This document shows, one piece after another, positions 1 to 7,654 of a DNA stretch of 23,925 bases. Source of the DNA: a virus; IMG/VR virus record IMGVR_UViG_3300037963_002073, positions 1 to 23,925 of that record; one strand, 5' to 3'. The translations under genes were made by a program, and so were the position numbers. A model generated the notes under the pieces. It was not told where the DNA came from, ran no database searches, and saw only the letters and a program-made list of their open reading frames with translations. Each line of letters opens with the position of its first letter. Within the stretch, counting starts at the first letter, position 1.

Positions 1-2
1 AG

Positions 3-2876
3 AAAACAGGACTTAAACCCGAAGATTTTAAACCTGGAAAAAAGGTTGAAGAGTCTGACAGTATGTTTCTCGACACTGAATCTAAAAGTTATCAAAAAGT
101 TAAATCCGATATTAAAAAACGTTTTGACGAAATACAGACTCAGCATCCATATAGAAGTGGAGGAAAACAGGCAGTTCTTAGAAGCGTTCTTAGAGGTGTA
201 AAACGTAAATCAGATTTAGAGTCTATTACAGATGAATACGCATTAACTCCTGCAATAAAAGCTGAAGTTGAAGAGATATCTAAAGAAGGTTTTGAAGGAC
301 TTTATGAACAAGCTGCTAAATTGGATTTTGTATCTGGTGCAGATGGTCAAACTTTAGACTCAATTGAGAGACTTATTAAAAAAGGGGATGATGCTTCTTT
401 ACATGAAAAGTGGCTCCAACAAAACATGGCAAGCTATGCGGTGTTAAGAGAGGTCGGTGAGATGGCTGTAGGATCTGCCAAGAGATGGGCAGATACTGGA
501 TTTGATGATCAAAATTTATATAAAGAATTTGTAGATACTGTAGCTCTTTATGGGACAGCTATAAACGTGAACTCTTTTAGAGCTAGGAGAGATTCTATGG
601 GGCTTTTGGGACGTAAGTTTCTTAAAAACAAATTTAAAAATTCAGAAATAAATCCTTTAGACGGGCCAGAAAGGGCTGCTGATGCGGATTACGCAAAGTT
701 CTTACAAGAACGTTTAGGAACTAAAGATCCTATTGAATTGGCTAAAAAGTTTTCAATGATGGACTCAATGGATAACCTTGAAGATTTTGCTTTAGGTACA
801 AAGTTGGCTGAGAAATCCGCAGGTAGAAAGTTGTTAGATATCACTCAAGAATATTGGGTAAATAGTATCCTTAGTGGCCCTGCAACGCAGCTTGTAAACA
901 TTATGGGAAACATTCTTACAGGCACTATGCTTACTATGGAAAGAACTATGGGAGCTTTACTTACAGGAAATAAAGATATGCTTAAAGCTACTTTAAATTT
1001 TCATTATACAGTTGAAAGTTTTAAAGAATCTTTAGGAGCAGCAGTAAGATCTTTTAAGGCTGATGATTCAATACTCATCAAAGGCAGTAAACAATTCGAC
1101 GATTCTTCTGGAGTAGATAATAGAGCTTTTACAGCAGACACTTTTGGAGCAGCCGAAACAAGTCCTACAGGAGCAGCTTTAAACTTCTTAGGAAAAGCTA
1201 CTCGTTTCCCTTCCAGACTTCTAACAACAGGAGACGAATTCTTTAAAAACTTAGCTTACAGAAAATTTATAAGAACCGAATTAGCTATGGAAGCTATGGG
1301 CAAAATTAGAAAAGGTGAAGACTTAGGAATTAATCCTAACGTCCAATCTGTAGGAAGAGACATGGGGGAAGTAGCTAAATATGTTGAAAAGAATTTGAAT
1401 AATTACATAACTGCATCAGGACACTATTATAGTGAAAAGGGTATATTATTAGAAGCTAAAAAAGCAGCAGACAAAGCCGGAAAAACTTTTGGGGAAGGAC
1501 AAGAGAAGTTTATTAAAGATTATATAGCTGACGAAAGAAACAAATTTTCAAAAAATAAAAGTCTTTTTAGGTTAATTAAAGACCGAGCAGAAGAAGGTGT
1601 TGACCAAGCAAAACTTGCAACACATACAACTGACATAGAAAAGAACTCTACTATGATGCTGATGTCTTCGATGTTGAATAAGCATCCTACCCTAAAGTTC
1701 CTTGTACCATTCTTACGTACACCTTGGAACATTCTTAAATTTGGAGTTTCAAGGTCACCTGTAGGTCTTATAGCTTCAGTAAGAAAAGATTTTAGATCAA
1801 AACTTAGAAGTAAAGATCCTAATGTTAGAGCAGCAGCTAGAGGTCAACTTGCAATGGGGTCAATGACAACTGTTGCTTCTTTGTATTTCTTAATGAATAA
1901 AGAAGAACACATTACAGGAGGTGGGCCGAGAAACAGAAACGAACTAGACGCTTTAAAAGCTACTGGATGGCAACCTTATTCCTTTAAATTCGGAGACAAA
2001 TACGTAAGTTACCAACGTCTTGATCCTCTTGCAACGATGGTTCAAATGTCTGCTGACTTTAGAGATTACATTAAGTACGAGCAACCGGATGATGATGACA
2101 GAACAGCTTTTGAACTCTTTAGTAGTATGGCATTAGTTCATGCTGTCAATTTGACGGACAAAACGTTTCTTAAAGGTGTCAACAATATGCTTAACGTATT
2201 CAGAGATCCTGAGTACTACGGCCCTAAAATATTTAAAGACATTGCAGGAGGTTTTGTTCCCAACCTTGCTAACCAAGCTAAAAATTATCAAGCCGTATCT
2301 ATGGTTAGAGAAGCTAAAGGTTTGTCTGACAGTATGCTTAAAAGACTTCCAGGTTTAGAAGATAAAGTGGCTCCTAAACGTACAATATTAGGAGAAGAAG
2401 TTTACAGACAAAACCCTTTAGGAGCAGGTGGAATTGTCTGGCCCTTATATTTATCTAAAGATAAAAACGATGCTGTAGCTAATGAACTTGCAAAAACAGG
2501 ACACGGTTACTCGCTGCCTTCAAAGTATTTGTATGGAATTAAAGATATAAACCTAGAAGAAATTGAAGCTGCTAAAGGTAAGTATGATGCTTATGACAGA
2601 CTTCAAGAACTTACAGGAACTTTAAAAATAGGAGGAAAGAATTTAAGGCAAAGTATAAAAGAGCTTATAGATACAGATTTTTACAAAAGTCTATCGAACG
2701 AAGATCTTTGGGAAAGCACTGGATCTAAATCTCCTAGAGTTAATCTTATAAATAAAATTATAAGTTCTTACAGATCTTTAGCTAAATACGAACTTATACA
2801 AGAAAACCCAAAAATTTTTGAAATGTATAAAGAAGCTTTAAAATCGAGAGCAAGGCTATTAACACCTCAACAATAA
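3..2876 (+). CDS. Large internal virion (ejection) protein, 5' end outside window
   Basis: The reading frame is open from the first bases of the window, so the ATG at 63 is internal or unproven and the gene is cut at its 5' end. At least 950 residues are visible. The product is hydrophilic and lysine-rich with helical, coiled-coil-like stretches. Around nucleotides 870-960 it has a hydrophobic segment (SGPATQLVNIMGNILTG) of the kind I associate with large phage virion-associated proteins. It lies directly upstream of a gp17-like fibre, the place of T7 gene 16, whose product is ejected into the cell and spans the envelope. I see no lysozyme or transglycosylase motif in the visible part; in T7 gp16 that domain is N-terminal and would lie outside the window. 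The role comes mainly from synteny, size and the hydrophobic segment. Confidence 0.65.
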   Translation, partial: KTGLKPEDFKPGKKVEESDSMFLDTESKSYQKVKSDIKKRFDEIQTQHPYRSGGKQAVLRSVLRGVKRKSDLESITDEYALTPAIKAEVEEISKEGFEGLYEQAAKLDFVSGADGQTLDSIERLIKKGDDASLHEKWLQQNMASYAVLREVGEMAVGSAKRWADTGFDDQNLYKEFVDTVALYGTAINVNSFRARRDSMGLLGRKFLKNKFKNSEINPLDGPERAADADYAKFLQERLGTKDPIELAKKFSMMDSMDNLEDFALGTKLAEKSAGRKLLDITQEYWVNSILSGPATQLVNIMGNILTGTMLTMERTMGALLTGNKDMLKATLNFHYTVESFKESLGAAVRSFKADDSILIKGSKQFDDSSGVDNRAFTADTFGAAETSPTGAALNFLGKATRFPSRLLTTGDEFFKNLAYRKFIRTELAMEAMGKIRKGEDLGINPNVQSVGRDMGEVAKYVEKNLNNYITASGHYYSEKGILLEAKKAADKAGKTFGEGQEKFIKDYIADERNKFSKNKSLFRLIKDRAEEGVDQAKLATHTTDIEKNSTMMLMSSMLNKHPTLKFLVPFLRTPWNILKFGVSRSPVGLIASVRKDFRSKLRSKDPNVRAAARGQLAMGSMTTVASLYFLMNKEEHITGGGPRNRNELDALKATGWQPYSFKFGDKYVSYQRLDPLATMVQMSADFRDYIKYEQPDDDDRTAFELFSSMALVHAVNLTDKTFLKGVNNMLNVFRDPEYYGPKIFKDIAGGFVPNLANQAKNYQAVSMVREAKGLSDSMLKRLPGLEDKVAPKRTILGEEVYRQNPLGAGGIVWPLYLSKDKNDAVANELAKTGHGYSLPSKYLYGIKDINLEEIEAAKGKYDAYDRLQELTGTLKIGGKNLRQSIKELIDTDFYKSLSNEDLWESTGSKSPRVNLINKIISSYRSLAKYELIQENPKIFEMYKEALKSRARLLTPQQ

Positions 2877-2897
2877 ATTTTAACAACACAATTACTT

Positions 2898-3737
2898 ATG
2901 GCAAAATCATTTATAGATTACACAACGGCAGGTACAGGCACTAATGGCTTGGGCCAAACAACGTTTAGTTATGCAGGGCTAGAAGTTCTAAACGACAACG
3001 ATATAAAGGTCTTTGGCGAAATGGCTAACGGAACACAAGATGTCCTGACAATATCTTCAAGAGACACTGCTGCAAAAACAGTGACATTGTCGGCCACGCC
3101 TACCTCTGGTTATTATACTGCAAAAGTTAGAGTCTACCGATCGACAACAGCAAACGCACTTGTGGACTTTGTAGATGGCGCACGACTGACAGAGAGTGAC
3201 CTTGACACTGCTTACCGACAGGGACTCTTTGTGGCTCAAGAGGTTGCAGAAAACGCTTCTGGTGATGGAGCTTCTGGTGTTGCAGGGCTGACTGAAAACA
3301 ACCTTGCAGAATCTTTTTATAAAGAGGGAACCTTTACAGTTACAGCAACTCCTACTGGTTCTGGGACAGTAACCCTAGACACTGGTTTTAATACATTAAG
3401 TTACACTAAGATTGGTAATAGAGTGTTTGTATCTGGAACTTTAAAAGTTGCTTCGGTAAGTAATCCAGTGGGAGCTTTAAATCTTACAACGCTTCCTTAT
3501 ACTTCTTCAGACATTACTGATAAAGCAGGAGCTTCAATATCTATTTTAAACGCACAGAATCCTTCTGGCTCAAACATTGATGACTTTACAGGTTGGATAG
3601 GCGAGGCAAGTACGACGTTGTCCATATATTATGTTGAAACATCTGATGCTGCTAATAGCACTGGAAATTCTTCTGCTAATAAAATGCAAGCAAACACACA
3701 GCTTCATATTAATCTTAATTACATTACATCTTCCTAA
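2898..3737 (+). CDS. Short tail fibre with T7 gp17-type N-terminal anchor
   Basis: This 279-aa protein is a probable tail fibre or fibre adaptor. Residues 1 to about 120 follow the T7 gp17 N-terminal pattern: an FSYAGLEVL-type strand, then VRVYRSTTANALVDFVDGARL and TESDLDTAYRQGLFVAQEVAE, matching the gp17 region with 'LVDFTDGSILRAYDLN' and 'HVAEEA'. In T7 that region binds the tail. T7 gp17 is 553 aa, so this one lacks most of the shaft. Residues from about 145 (YTKIGNRVFVSGTLKV, LNLTTLPYTSS) look like a compact beta-rich C-terminal domain common in marine phage fibres, probably the receptor-facing or trimerising tip. It follows the internal virion gene by 21 bases and precedes the holin-like gene. 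There is no Shine-Dalgarno before the ATG. Confidence 0.8.
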   Translation: MAKSFIDYTTAGTGTNGLGQTTFSYAGLEVLNDNDIKVFGEMANGTQDVLTISSRDTAAKTVTLSATPTSGYYTAKVRVYRSTTANALVDFVDGARLTESDLDTAYRQGLFVAQEVAENASGDGASGVAGLTENNLAESFYKEGTFTVTATPTGSGTVTLDTGFNTLSYTKIGNRVFVSGTLKVASVSNPVGALNLTTLPYTSSDITDKAGASISILNAQNPSGSNIDDFTGWIGEASTTLSIYYVETSDAANSTGNSSANKMQANTQLHINLNYITSS

Positions 3738-3755
3738 ATAAGTTTTAAATAAGAC

Positions 3756-3917
3756 ATGAACAATCAATTCACGACTCCAACAGTAGGAGTTTTAGGTCTT
3801 CTCGCAAATATAACTCTCAATGATGTAAATGAGCTTCTTGCAGTGCTTGTAGGTGCTGCAACGCTTATTTATATGACTTTAAAAATAATAAAAGAACTAC
3901 GCAAAAAGGATAAATAG
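3756..3917 (+). CDS. Small holin-like membrane protein
   Basis: The ATG at 3756 opens a 53-codon frame ending in TAG. The protein has a polar N-terminus (MNNQFTTPTVG), a hydrophobic stretch around residues 27-41 (LLAVLVGAATLIYM) and a basic tail (KIIKELRKKDK). This is the layout of a small class II or III phage holin. It lies between the tail fibre and the small terminase, exactly where T7 gene 17.5 (holin, 67 aa) lies. The likely role is membrane permeabilisation at lysis, letting the amidase encoded at 5955 reach the cell wall. The assignment rests on size, one membrane segment, charge and synteny, because holins have no conserved catalytic motif. No Shine-Dalgarno is seen. Confidence 0.65.
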   Translation: MNNQFTTPTVGVLGLLANITLNDVNELLAVLVGAATLIYMTLKIIKELRKKDK

Positions 3918-3921
3918 ATTT

Positions 3922-4176
3922 ATGGACGATAACGAAAATAGTAACTTACAGAAGATGCACATTCTCCAGGATCTTCTAACATCAGAGTTTATTGAAAGAA
4001 TAAAACTTGGAGACGCAGAACCTTCACTTCTAAACGCTGCTAGACAGTTTTTAAAAGACAACGGAGTGCATTCTTCTTTACAGCAAGATACTAAAATACA
4101 AGACCTTGTAAGTGTGTTACCTTTTAAAGAAGAGGAAGGAATAGATAGAGTAGCGGTTGCAAGTGGTGGAGAGTAA
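3922..4176 (+). CDS. terS: Small terminase subunit (DNA maturation protein A-like)
   Basis: This 84-aa acidic, helical protein (MDDNENSNLQKMHILQDLLTSEFIERIK, then LGDAEPSLLNAARQFLKDNGV) starts four bases after the holin stop and ends 18 bases before the large terminase. The helical pattern followed by 'PSLLNAARQFLKDNGV' is typical of small terminase subunits of T7-like and marine podoviruses; T7 gp18 is 89 aa. It would bind the concatemer and deliver it to the packaging motor. A weak AAGGA lies about 10 bases upstream. The call rests on size, composition, this motif and its position next to TerL. Confidence 0.75.
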   Translation: MDDNENSNLQKMHILQDLLTSEFIERIKLGDAEPSLLNAARQFLKDNGVHSSLQQDTKIQDLVSVLPFKEEEGIDRVAVASGGE

Positions 4177-4194
4177 ATATATATTATACGTAAA

Positions 4195-5877
4195 ATGTCT
4201 TCTAAAGATTCTTTACCCGAAGAGCTTAAAGACTTTCGCAACTTTCTATATCTCGTCTGGAAGCATTTAAATCTTCCTAACCCCACAGACATACAATATG
4301 AAATAGCCGACTGGATGCAGAATGGTTCTCGAAGAACTATCATCCAAGGCTTTAGAGGAGTTGGTAAGTCGTGGATATGTTCCGCTTACGTCGTTCATCA
4401 GTTACTTTTAGATCCTACAAAAAACATTCTAGTATGCTCTGCTAGTAAAACCAGAGCAGATGATTTCTCTACGTTTACCCTTCGGTTAATTCACGAGATG
4501 CCGTTGTTGGTAGACTTAATCCCTTCGCCTAATCAAAGATTTAGTAAGATAAGTTTTGATGTTGGTCTTGCTCCTGCAAGTCATGCTCCGAGCGTCAAGT
4601 CGCTAGGCATCTCCTCCCAACTTACAGGTAGCAGGGCTGACATCATAGTTGCGGACGATGTGGAGGTTCCCAACAACTCAGCCACGCAGGGTATGAGAGA
4701 CAAATTGGGGGAGCAGGTTAAGGAGTTCGAGTCCATATTAAAACCTGACGAGGAATCCAAAATTGTCTTTCTTGGTACACCACAGTGTGAAGACTCTCTT
4801 TACAACAAGCTAATGGAGAGAGATTACACCTCAAGTATATGGACTTGCAAATATATTACTCCCGAAAAAAATGAAAAAACATACTATGGGAGAGTGAGTC
4901 CTCTCTGCGTGTCTGAGAAAAAAGTAGGCAAATCTACAGAACCTTTAAGATTTAGCGACTTAGATTTAACAGAACGTGAGGTTAGTTATGGCAAGGCAGG
5001 ATTTGCTATGCAGTTTATGTTGGATAGTAGGCTGTCTGACCTTGATAGATATCCTCTCAAAGTTAACGACCTTGTAGTCATGGACATAGACGATGAAGTT
5101 GCTCCTGAGAAAGTAGTGTGGGCGCAATCTCCTGACTTAATATGGGGAGGTGATGTGCCAAACGTAGGCTTTACTGGAGACAGGTTCTACAGACCTATGA
5201 AGCAGGTAGGAGACATGGTAGAATATACTGGATCAGTGATGTCCATTGACCCTTCTGGAAGAGGACGAGATGAAACATCTTGGGCTATTGTAAAGATGCT
5301 TAACGGATATCTATACGTTCCCGATGCAGGAGGTATGCAAGGTGGTTATGGTGAAGACGTTCTAAAAGTTCTCGCCATGAAAGCCAAGAAGCACAAGGTC
5401 AACTACATCATTGTTGAAAGTAACTTTGGTGATGGTATGTTTAGTGAGTTGTTTAAACCTTTCCTAAACAAGATACACCCCTGTACAATAGAAGAAGTAC
5501 GCCACAGCATTCAGAAAGAGAAGAGGATCATTGACACCCTTGAGCCAGTAATGAGCCAACACAAGCTAGTAGTAGATCCAGAAGTAATTCGTAGCGACTT
5601 TAACTCAGCCCAAAACTACCCTCTTGAATCACAACTAAAATACCAACTTATCTACCAACTATCACGAATAACAAGAGACAGAGGAGCTATAACACACGAT
5701 GATAGACTTGATGCTCTTGCAATGGCTGTAAGCTACTGGGCAGAACAAATGTCCCAAGACGCAGAGAAAAAGATAAAAGATAGAAAAGAAGATTTACTGG
5801 ATCAGGAGCTTCAAAAGCTTGCTGACAACTACTACGGGAACAAACAACACCATAGAAATAGCCCTAACTGGCTTTAG
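4195..5877 (+). CDS. terL: Terminase large subunit (packaging ATPase and nuclease)
   Basis: This 560-aa product (T7 gp19 is 586 aa) is the packaging motor. A Walker A motif reads GFRGVGKS with K58. The Walker B region reads IIVADDVEVP, with D154-D155 followed by E. 'IVFLGTPQ' is a coupling-motif-like strand. The C-terminal nuclease domain shows SIDPSGRGRDE (D352), IIVESNFGDGMF, and THDDRLDALAMA (D502, D503, D506), the acidic metal-binding residues of the RNase H-like fold. It would hydrolyse ATP to pump DNA into the prohead and cut the concatemer at genome ends. It forms a cassette with the small terminase 18 bases upstream. The nearest Shine-Dalgarno-like GGAG is about 20 bases upstream, too far to be effective. 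Confidence 0.95.
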   Translation: MSSKDSLPEELKDFRNFLYLVWKHLNLPNPTDIQYEIADWMQNGSRRTIIQGFRGVGKSWICSAYVVHQLLLDPTKNILVCSASKTRADDFSTFTLRLIHEMPLLVDLIPSPNQRFSKISFDVGLAPASHAPSVKSLGISSQLTGSRADIIVADDVEVPNNSATQGMRDKLGEQVKEFESILKPDEESKIVFLGTPQCEDSLYNKLMERDYTSSIWTCKYITPEKNEKTYYGRVSPLCVSEKKVGKSTEPLRFSDLDLTEREVSYGKAGFAMQFMLDSRLSDLDRYPLKVNDLVVMDIDDEVAPEKVVWAQSPDLIWGGDVPNVGFTGDRFYRPMKQVGDMVEYTGSVMSIDPSGRGRDETSWAIVKMLNGYLYVPDAGGMQGGYGEDVLKVLAMKAKKHKVNYIIVESNFGDGMFSELFKPFLNKIHPCTIEEVRHSIQKEKRIIDTLEPVMSQHKLVVDPEVIRSDFNSAQNYPLESQLKYQLIYQLSRITRDRGAITHDDRLDALAMAVSYWAEQMSQDAEKKIKDRKEDLLDQELQKLADNYYGNKQHHRNSPNWL

Positions 5878-5954
5878 GATTGACGAGGTGGGCTTAGAAA
5901 TACCTTTGACTCACATTATACCATTTTTAATTAACGACGATTTGTAAAGGAAAT

Positions 5955-6665
5955 ATGAAGGATATTAAAGAAGACCTGTTCAAAGCTCAAGAACACATTA
6001 GCAGCGCAATAGAACACCTCAACGAACTGGAGAAGCTAAAGGAACAACCAAAAGCTATCCCCTTTCCAACTAACAGCATTCCTAGAGAAGACCTTAATGT
6101 AGGCATTTGTGTTGGACACAGCCGAAAAGGAGATACTGGTGCTGTTAGTTGTGGTCAGGTAAATGAATGGACATATAACAAAAAAGTTGCTGAATACCTC
6201 AAGAGCGACCTACAGGAGTTCGGGATTAGTAGCTTTGTTGTAGATACCTACGGAGGAACCTACGGATCTTATGTGTCTTCCATGAACTGGCTCACAAAAC
6301 ACCTAAAGGAACAAAAAGCTTCCGTAGCCATCGAGCTTCACTTCAACGCTGCTGCCAACCAAGATGCAAATGGCATGGAAATGCTACACTGGCACACCTC
6401 AAGGATAGGTCTAAGCCTTGCAGAGTATGTTCTACAAGGATGCAAAAAATACTTTCCACTAGCAAGAAACAGAGGAGTTAAAGGAATTGGTAAGGGGTCA
6501 CGAGGAGCAACCTTCCTCAGAACCACACACTGCCCTGCAATCATCACAGAACCTTTCTTTGGTTCCAACTGGCAAGACTGGATAATGTTTGCAGACCAGG
6601 AAGCAACACTAAGCCAAGCAATCGCTCTTGGCGTTAAACAATGGGCAGATGAACACATCCTATAA
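5955..6665 (+). CDS. N-acetylmuramoyl-L-alanine amidase (endolysin)
   Basis: This 236-aa protein has the Amidase_3 (AmiA/AmiC) zinc-site pattern. VGHSRKGDTGA supplies the first histidine, a glutamate follows in QVNEWTYN, IELHFNAA supplies the second histidine, and IITEPFFGS supplies the catalytic glutamate. It would cleave the bond between N-acetylmuramic acid and L-alanine in peptidoglycan. The first 45 or so residues form a charged helix (LFKAQEHISSAIEHLNELEKL) before the catalytic domain. There is no signal peptide, so release would depend on a holin. T7 gp3.5 is also an amidase but of another fold and with an early location; here the lysin sits after TerL. A good Shine-Dalgarno (AAAGGA) precedes the ATG, one of the few in the window. 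Confidence 0.88.
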   Translation: MKDIKEDLFKAQEHISSAIEHLNELEKLKEQPKAIPFPTNSIPREDLNVGICVGHSRKGDTGAVSCGQVNEWTYNKKVAEYLKSDLQEFGISSFVVDTYGGTYGSYVSSMNWLTKHLKEQKASVAIELHFNAAANQDANGMEMLHWHTSRIGLSLAEYVLQGCKKYFPLARNRGVKGIGKGSRGATFLRTTHCPAIITEPFFGSNWQDWIMFADQEATLSQAIALGVKQWADEHIL

Positions 6666-6954
6666 ACCAAAACAAATCACCATAGGTGGTCAAAAGTATA
6701 AGGTAGTTTACCAGAAAAACTTAGAGGACTTCGGAAACGTCGATATAGATAAAAAAATTATAACAATCAGAGAAAGCTTAAAACCACAAGAAAGACTCGA
6801 TACAATCCTCCACGAAGCCTTTCACGCTTGTTTAGCTATCTCTGGACTCAGCTACCTGCTCGATGATGAGAATAAAGAAGAAGCCTTTGTTAGAGCCTTT
6901 GATGGGCTTTTACTTCCTGTTATTAAGAAAGAACTCAAAAAGTCTATGAAATAG
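6649..6954 (+). CDS. Small HExxH zinc metallopeptidase-like protein
   Basis: From the ATG at 6649 the product is 101 aa and overlaps the amidase stop by 17 bases. A TTG at 6628 would add seven residues but is less likely. The core is LDTILHEAFHACLAISGL, an HEAFH zinc motif, followed by an acidic helix (ENKEEAFVRAFDGLL) that could supply the third ligand. This layout is seen in many small phage zincins of unknown substrate and is loosely like ImmA/IrrE peptidases that cleave lysogeny repressors. It has no HTH domain. The overlap suggests coupling to the amidase and a late role, perhaps in wall degradation or protein processing. The substrate cannot be inferred. Confidence 0.7.
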   Translation: MNTSYKPKQITIGGQKYKVVYQKNLEDFGNVDIDKKIITIRESLKPQERLDTILHEAFHACLAISGLSYLLDDENKEEAFVRAFDGLLLPVIKKELKKSMK

Positions 6955-6963
6955 GGAGTTTTG

Positions 6964-6985
6964 AGTTTGTTCGGGTATATAATAA
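6964..6985 (+). promoter_or_regulatory. Probable phage promoter, copy 1 of a 22-bp repeat
   Basis: Twenty-two bases starting AGTTTGTTCGGG and ending TATATAATAA recur exactly at 20057-20078. Both copies lie right behind a stop codon on the same strand and just ahead of a new gene block (early region here, structural module there). This is the distribution expected for promoters of the phage RNA polymerase encoded at 11275. The element also contains TATAAT, so a host sigma70 -10 is an alternative, but neither copy has a convincing -35. Confidence 0.6.
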
Positions 6986-6993
6986 CCCTATGA

Positions 6994-7010
6994 GGGGGGA
7001 TAAAGGGGGG
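6994..7010 (+). repeat. Paired G6 tracts
   Basis: Two runs of six G, at 6994-6999 and 7005-7010, are separated by ATAAA, nine bases downstream of promoter repeat copy 1. Such runs are rare in this AT-rich DNA. With the C6 tracts at 7270-7338 they could pair across about 270 bases or mark a packaging or end structure. Two runs alone are too few for an intramolecular G-quadruplex. Confidence 0.6.
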
Positions 7011-7103
7011 AGAACATCCTTACTTAGTATTAATTAGATAACCTATAAAATAGAGTTATAATTTGTTTTTAAGTAGTAGTTGTAGGTTGTATTATAAGAT
7101 AAG

Positions 7104-7124
7104 CTTTAAGTTAACTTTAAGTTA
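7104..7124 (+). repeat. Tandem CTTTAAGTTA repeat
   Basis: CTTTAAGTTA occurs at 7104-7113 and again at 7115-7124, giving an 11-base period. Related sequences (ACTTATAGGTA, CACTTAAC) follow directly. The cluster could be an iteron-like or protein-binding array in the junction region, or simple AT-rich drift. Confidence 0.5.
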
Positions 7125-7179
7125 CTTATAGGTACACTTAACAACAGGTTAAATGTGAACTTTAGGTTGTGTTAAGGTT

Positions 7180-7204
7180 CAACCACCACAAGCAACCACC
7201 ACAA
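7180..7204 (+). repeat. Tandem CAACCACCACAA repeat
   Basis: CAACCACCACAA is repeated exactly at 7180-7191 and 7193-7204 with one base between. It is purine/pyrimidine-skewed and lies in the noncoding junction region. Function is unknown. Confidence 0.6.
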
Positions 7205-7269
7205 CACACCCTCCTTGGTTTAGTTGCAAAAATTTGAAGGGGTATACGTTAATACGAGCCGATCAAAAA

Positions 7270-7338
7270 CCCCCCAAGCCACCCCCCTTTTTAAAAATCC
7301 GCTGCTAATTGTCACCACTAACGACAAAGCAACCCCCC
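7270..7338 (+). repeat. Three C6 tracts
   Basis: Runs of exactly six C occur at 7270-7275, 7282-7287 and 7333-7338, the reverse of the G6 tracts at 6994-7010. They are dispersed in otherwise AT-rich noncoding sequence. The arrangement suggests a structural or packaging signal rather than coding DNA. Confidence 0.6.
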
Positions 7339-7375
7339 TATTAAATAAAAGCAGCTTAAAACATTTAATTAGTCA

Positions 7376-7392
7376 CCAGATGTTTAGTCTGG
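7376..7392. promoter_or_regulatory. CCAGA/TCTGG inverted repeat
   Basis: CCAGA (7376-7380) and TCTGG (7388-7392) are perfect inverted 5-mers around TGTTTAG. It lies immediately before the TGTTCA cluster and could be part of the same operator, or chance. Confidence 0.35.
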
Positions 7393-7400
7393 CGGTATGA

Positions 7401-7444
7401 TGTTCGATAGGTGTTCAAACGTACACCAGGTGTTCAAGTGAACA
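7401..7444. promoter_or_regulatory. TGTTCA operator-like cluster
   Basis: The segment holds TGTTCG at 7401, AGGTGTTCAA at 7409-7418, the same AGGTGTTCAA at 7428-7437, and a perfect palindrome TGTTCA-AG-TGAACA at 7431-7444. GGTGT (7410-7414) and ACACC (7423-7427) form another inverted pair. Repeated half-sites and a two-fold symmetric site suggest binding by a dimeric regulator, or integrase arm-type sites. It lies about 130 bases upstream of the early sigma70 promoter. Confidence 0.5.
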
Positions 7445-7576
7445 GCATTCGTATTTTTTTATTATTCCGTGTTTTTGTTTTCTTATGTATTCACTTTGTA
7501 AATACAAGCTCAAAGCTACTTATAACCAACCCAAAGCAAGCCCAAAAAACACCTTTAAAATTTTTTATACTTTTTT

Positions 7577-7604
7577 TTGCAATGCTCTTTAATTATGCTA
7601 TAAA
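7577..7604 (+). promoter_or_regulatory. Extended -10 sigma70 promoter for the early operon
   Basis: TTGCAA at 7577-7582 (4/6 match to TTGACA) is followed after 16 bases by TATAAA at 7599-7604 (5/6), with TG one base before the -10 (extended -10). It ends 50 bases upstream of the first early start codon at 7655. Host RNA polymerase would be needed to start the early genes before the phage polymerase is made. Confidence 0.6.
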
Positions 7605-7644
7605 TTAATTCACACATTAATTAAAACTAACCATTAAAAAAAAT

Positions 7645-7654
7645 AACTACTATT
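7645..7654 (+). promoter_or_regulatory. ACTACT leader element before 7655 gene
   Basis: AACTACTATT lies directly before the ATG at 7655, with no Shine-Dalgarno. It is the most degenerate member of the early-region ACTACC family (see 8081, 8422, 8651, 10240). Confidence 0.4.

Larger units (their letters stand above)
6955..7654. other. Long intergenic region, probable late/early genome junction
   Basis: Seven hundred bases without a convincing gene separate the last late gene from the first early gene; elsewhere gaps are mostly under 80 bases. It holds promoter repeat copy 1 (6964-6985), two G6 tracts (6994-6999, 7005-7010), short tandem repeats (7104-7124, 7180-7204), three C6 tracts (7270-7275, 7282-7287, 7333-7338), an inverted-repeat cluster (7376-7444) and a sigma70-type promoter (7577-7604). 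In T7-type genomes the terminase end and the early end are the two physical ends of the linear DNA, so this segment probably contains the terminal repeat or packaging site, seen here in circular or concatemeric form. The GTG-initiated frame at 7411-7608 is not a credible gene. Confidence 0.6.

Noticed and set aside
3897-4343. 148-codon antisense frame over the small and large terminase genes
   Set aside because: It lies antisense to two well-supported genes, has no start signal, and shows no recognisable domain.
5878-5954. Promoter before the amidase gene (TTGACT near 5909)
   Set aside because: No acceptable -10 lies at proper spacing, and the 77-base gap is within normal limits for the late operon.
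6987-7010. Rho-independent terminator after the metallopeptidase gene
   Set aside because: ACCCTATGAGGGG can form only a four-base stem and no T-run follows.
7411-7608. GTG-initiated 65-codon frame with hydrophobic stretches in the junction region
   Set aside because: It overlaps the TGTTCA palindrome and the sigma70 promoter, is low complexity, has no start signal, and its hydrophobicity comes from T-runs.
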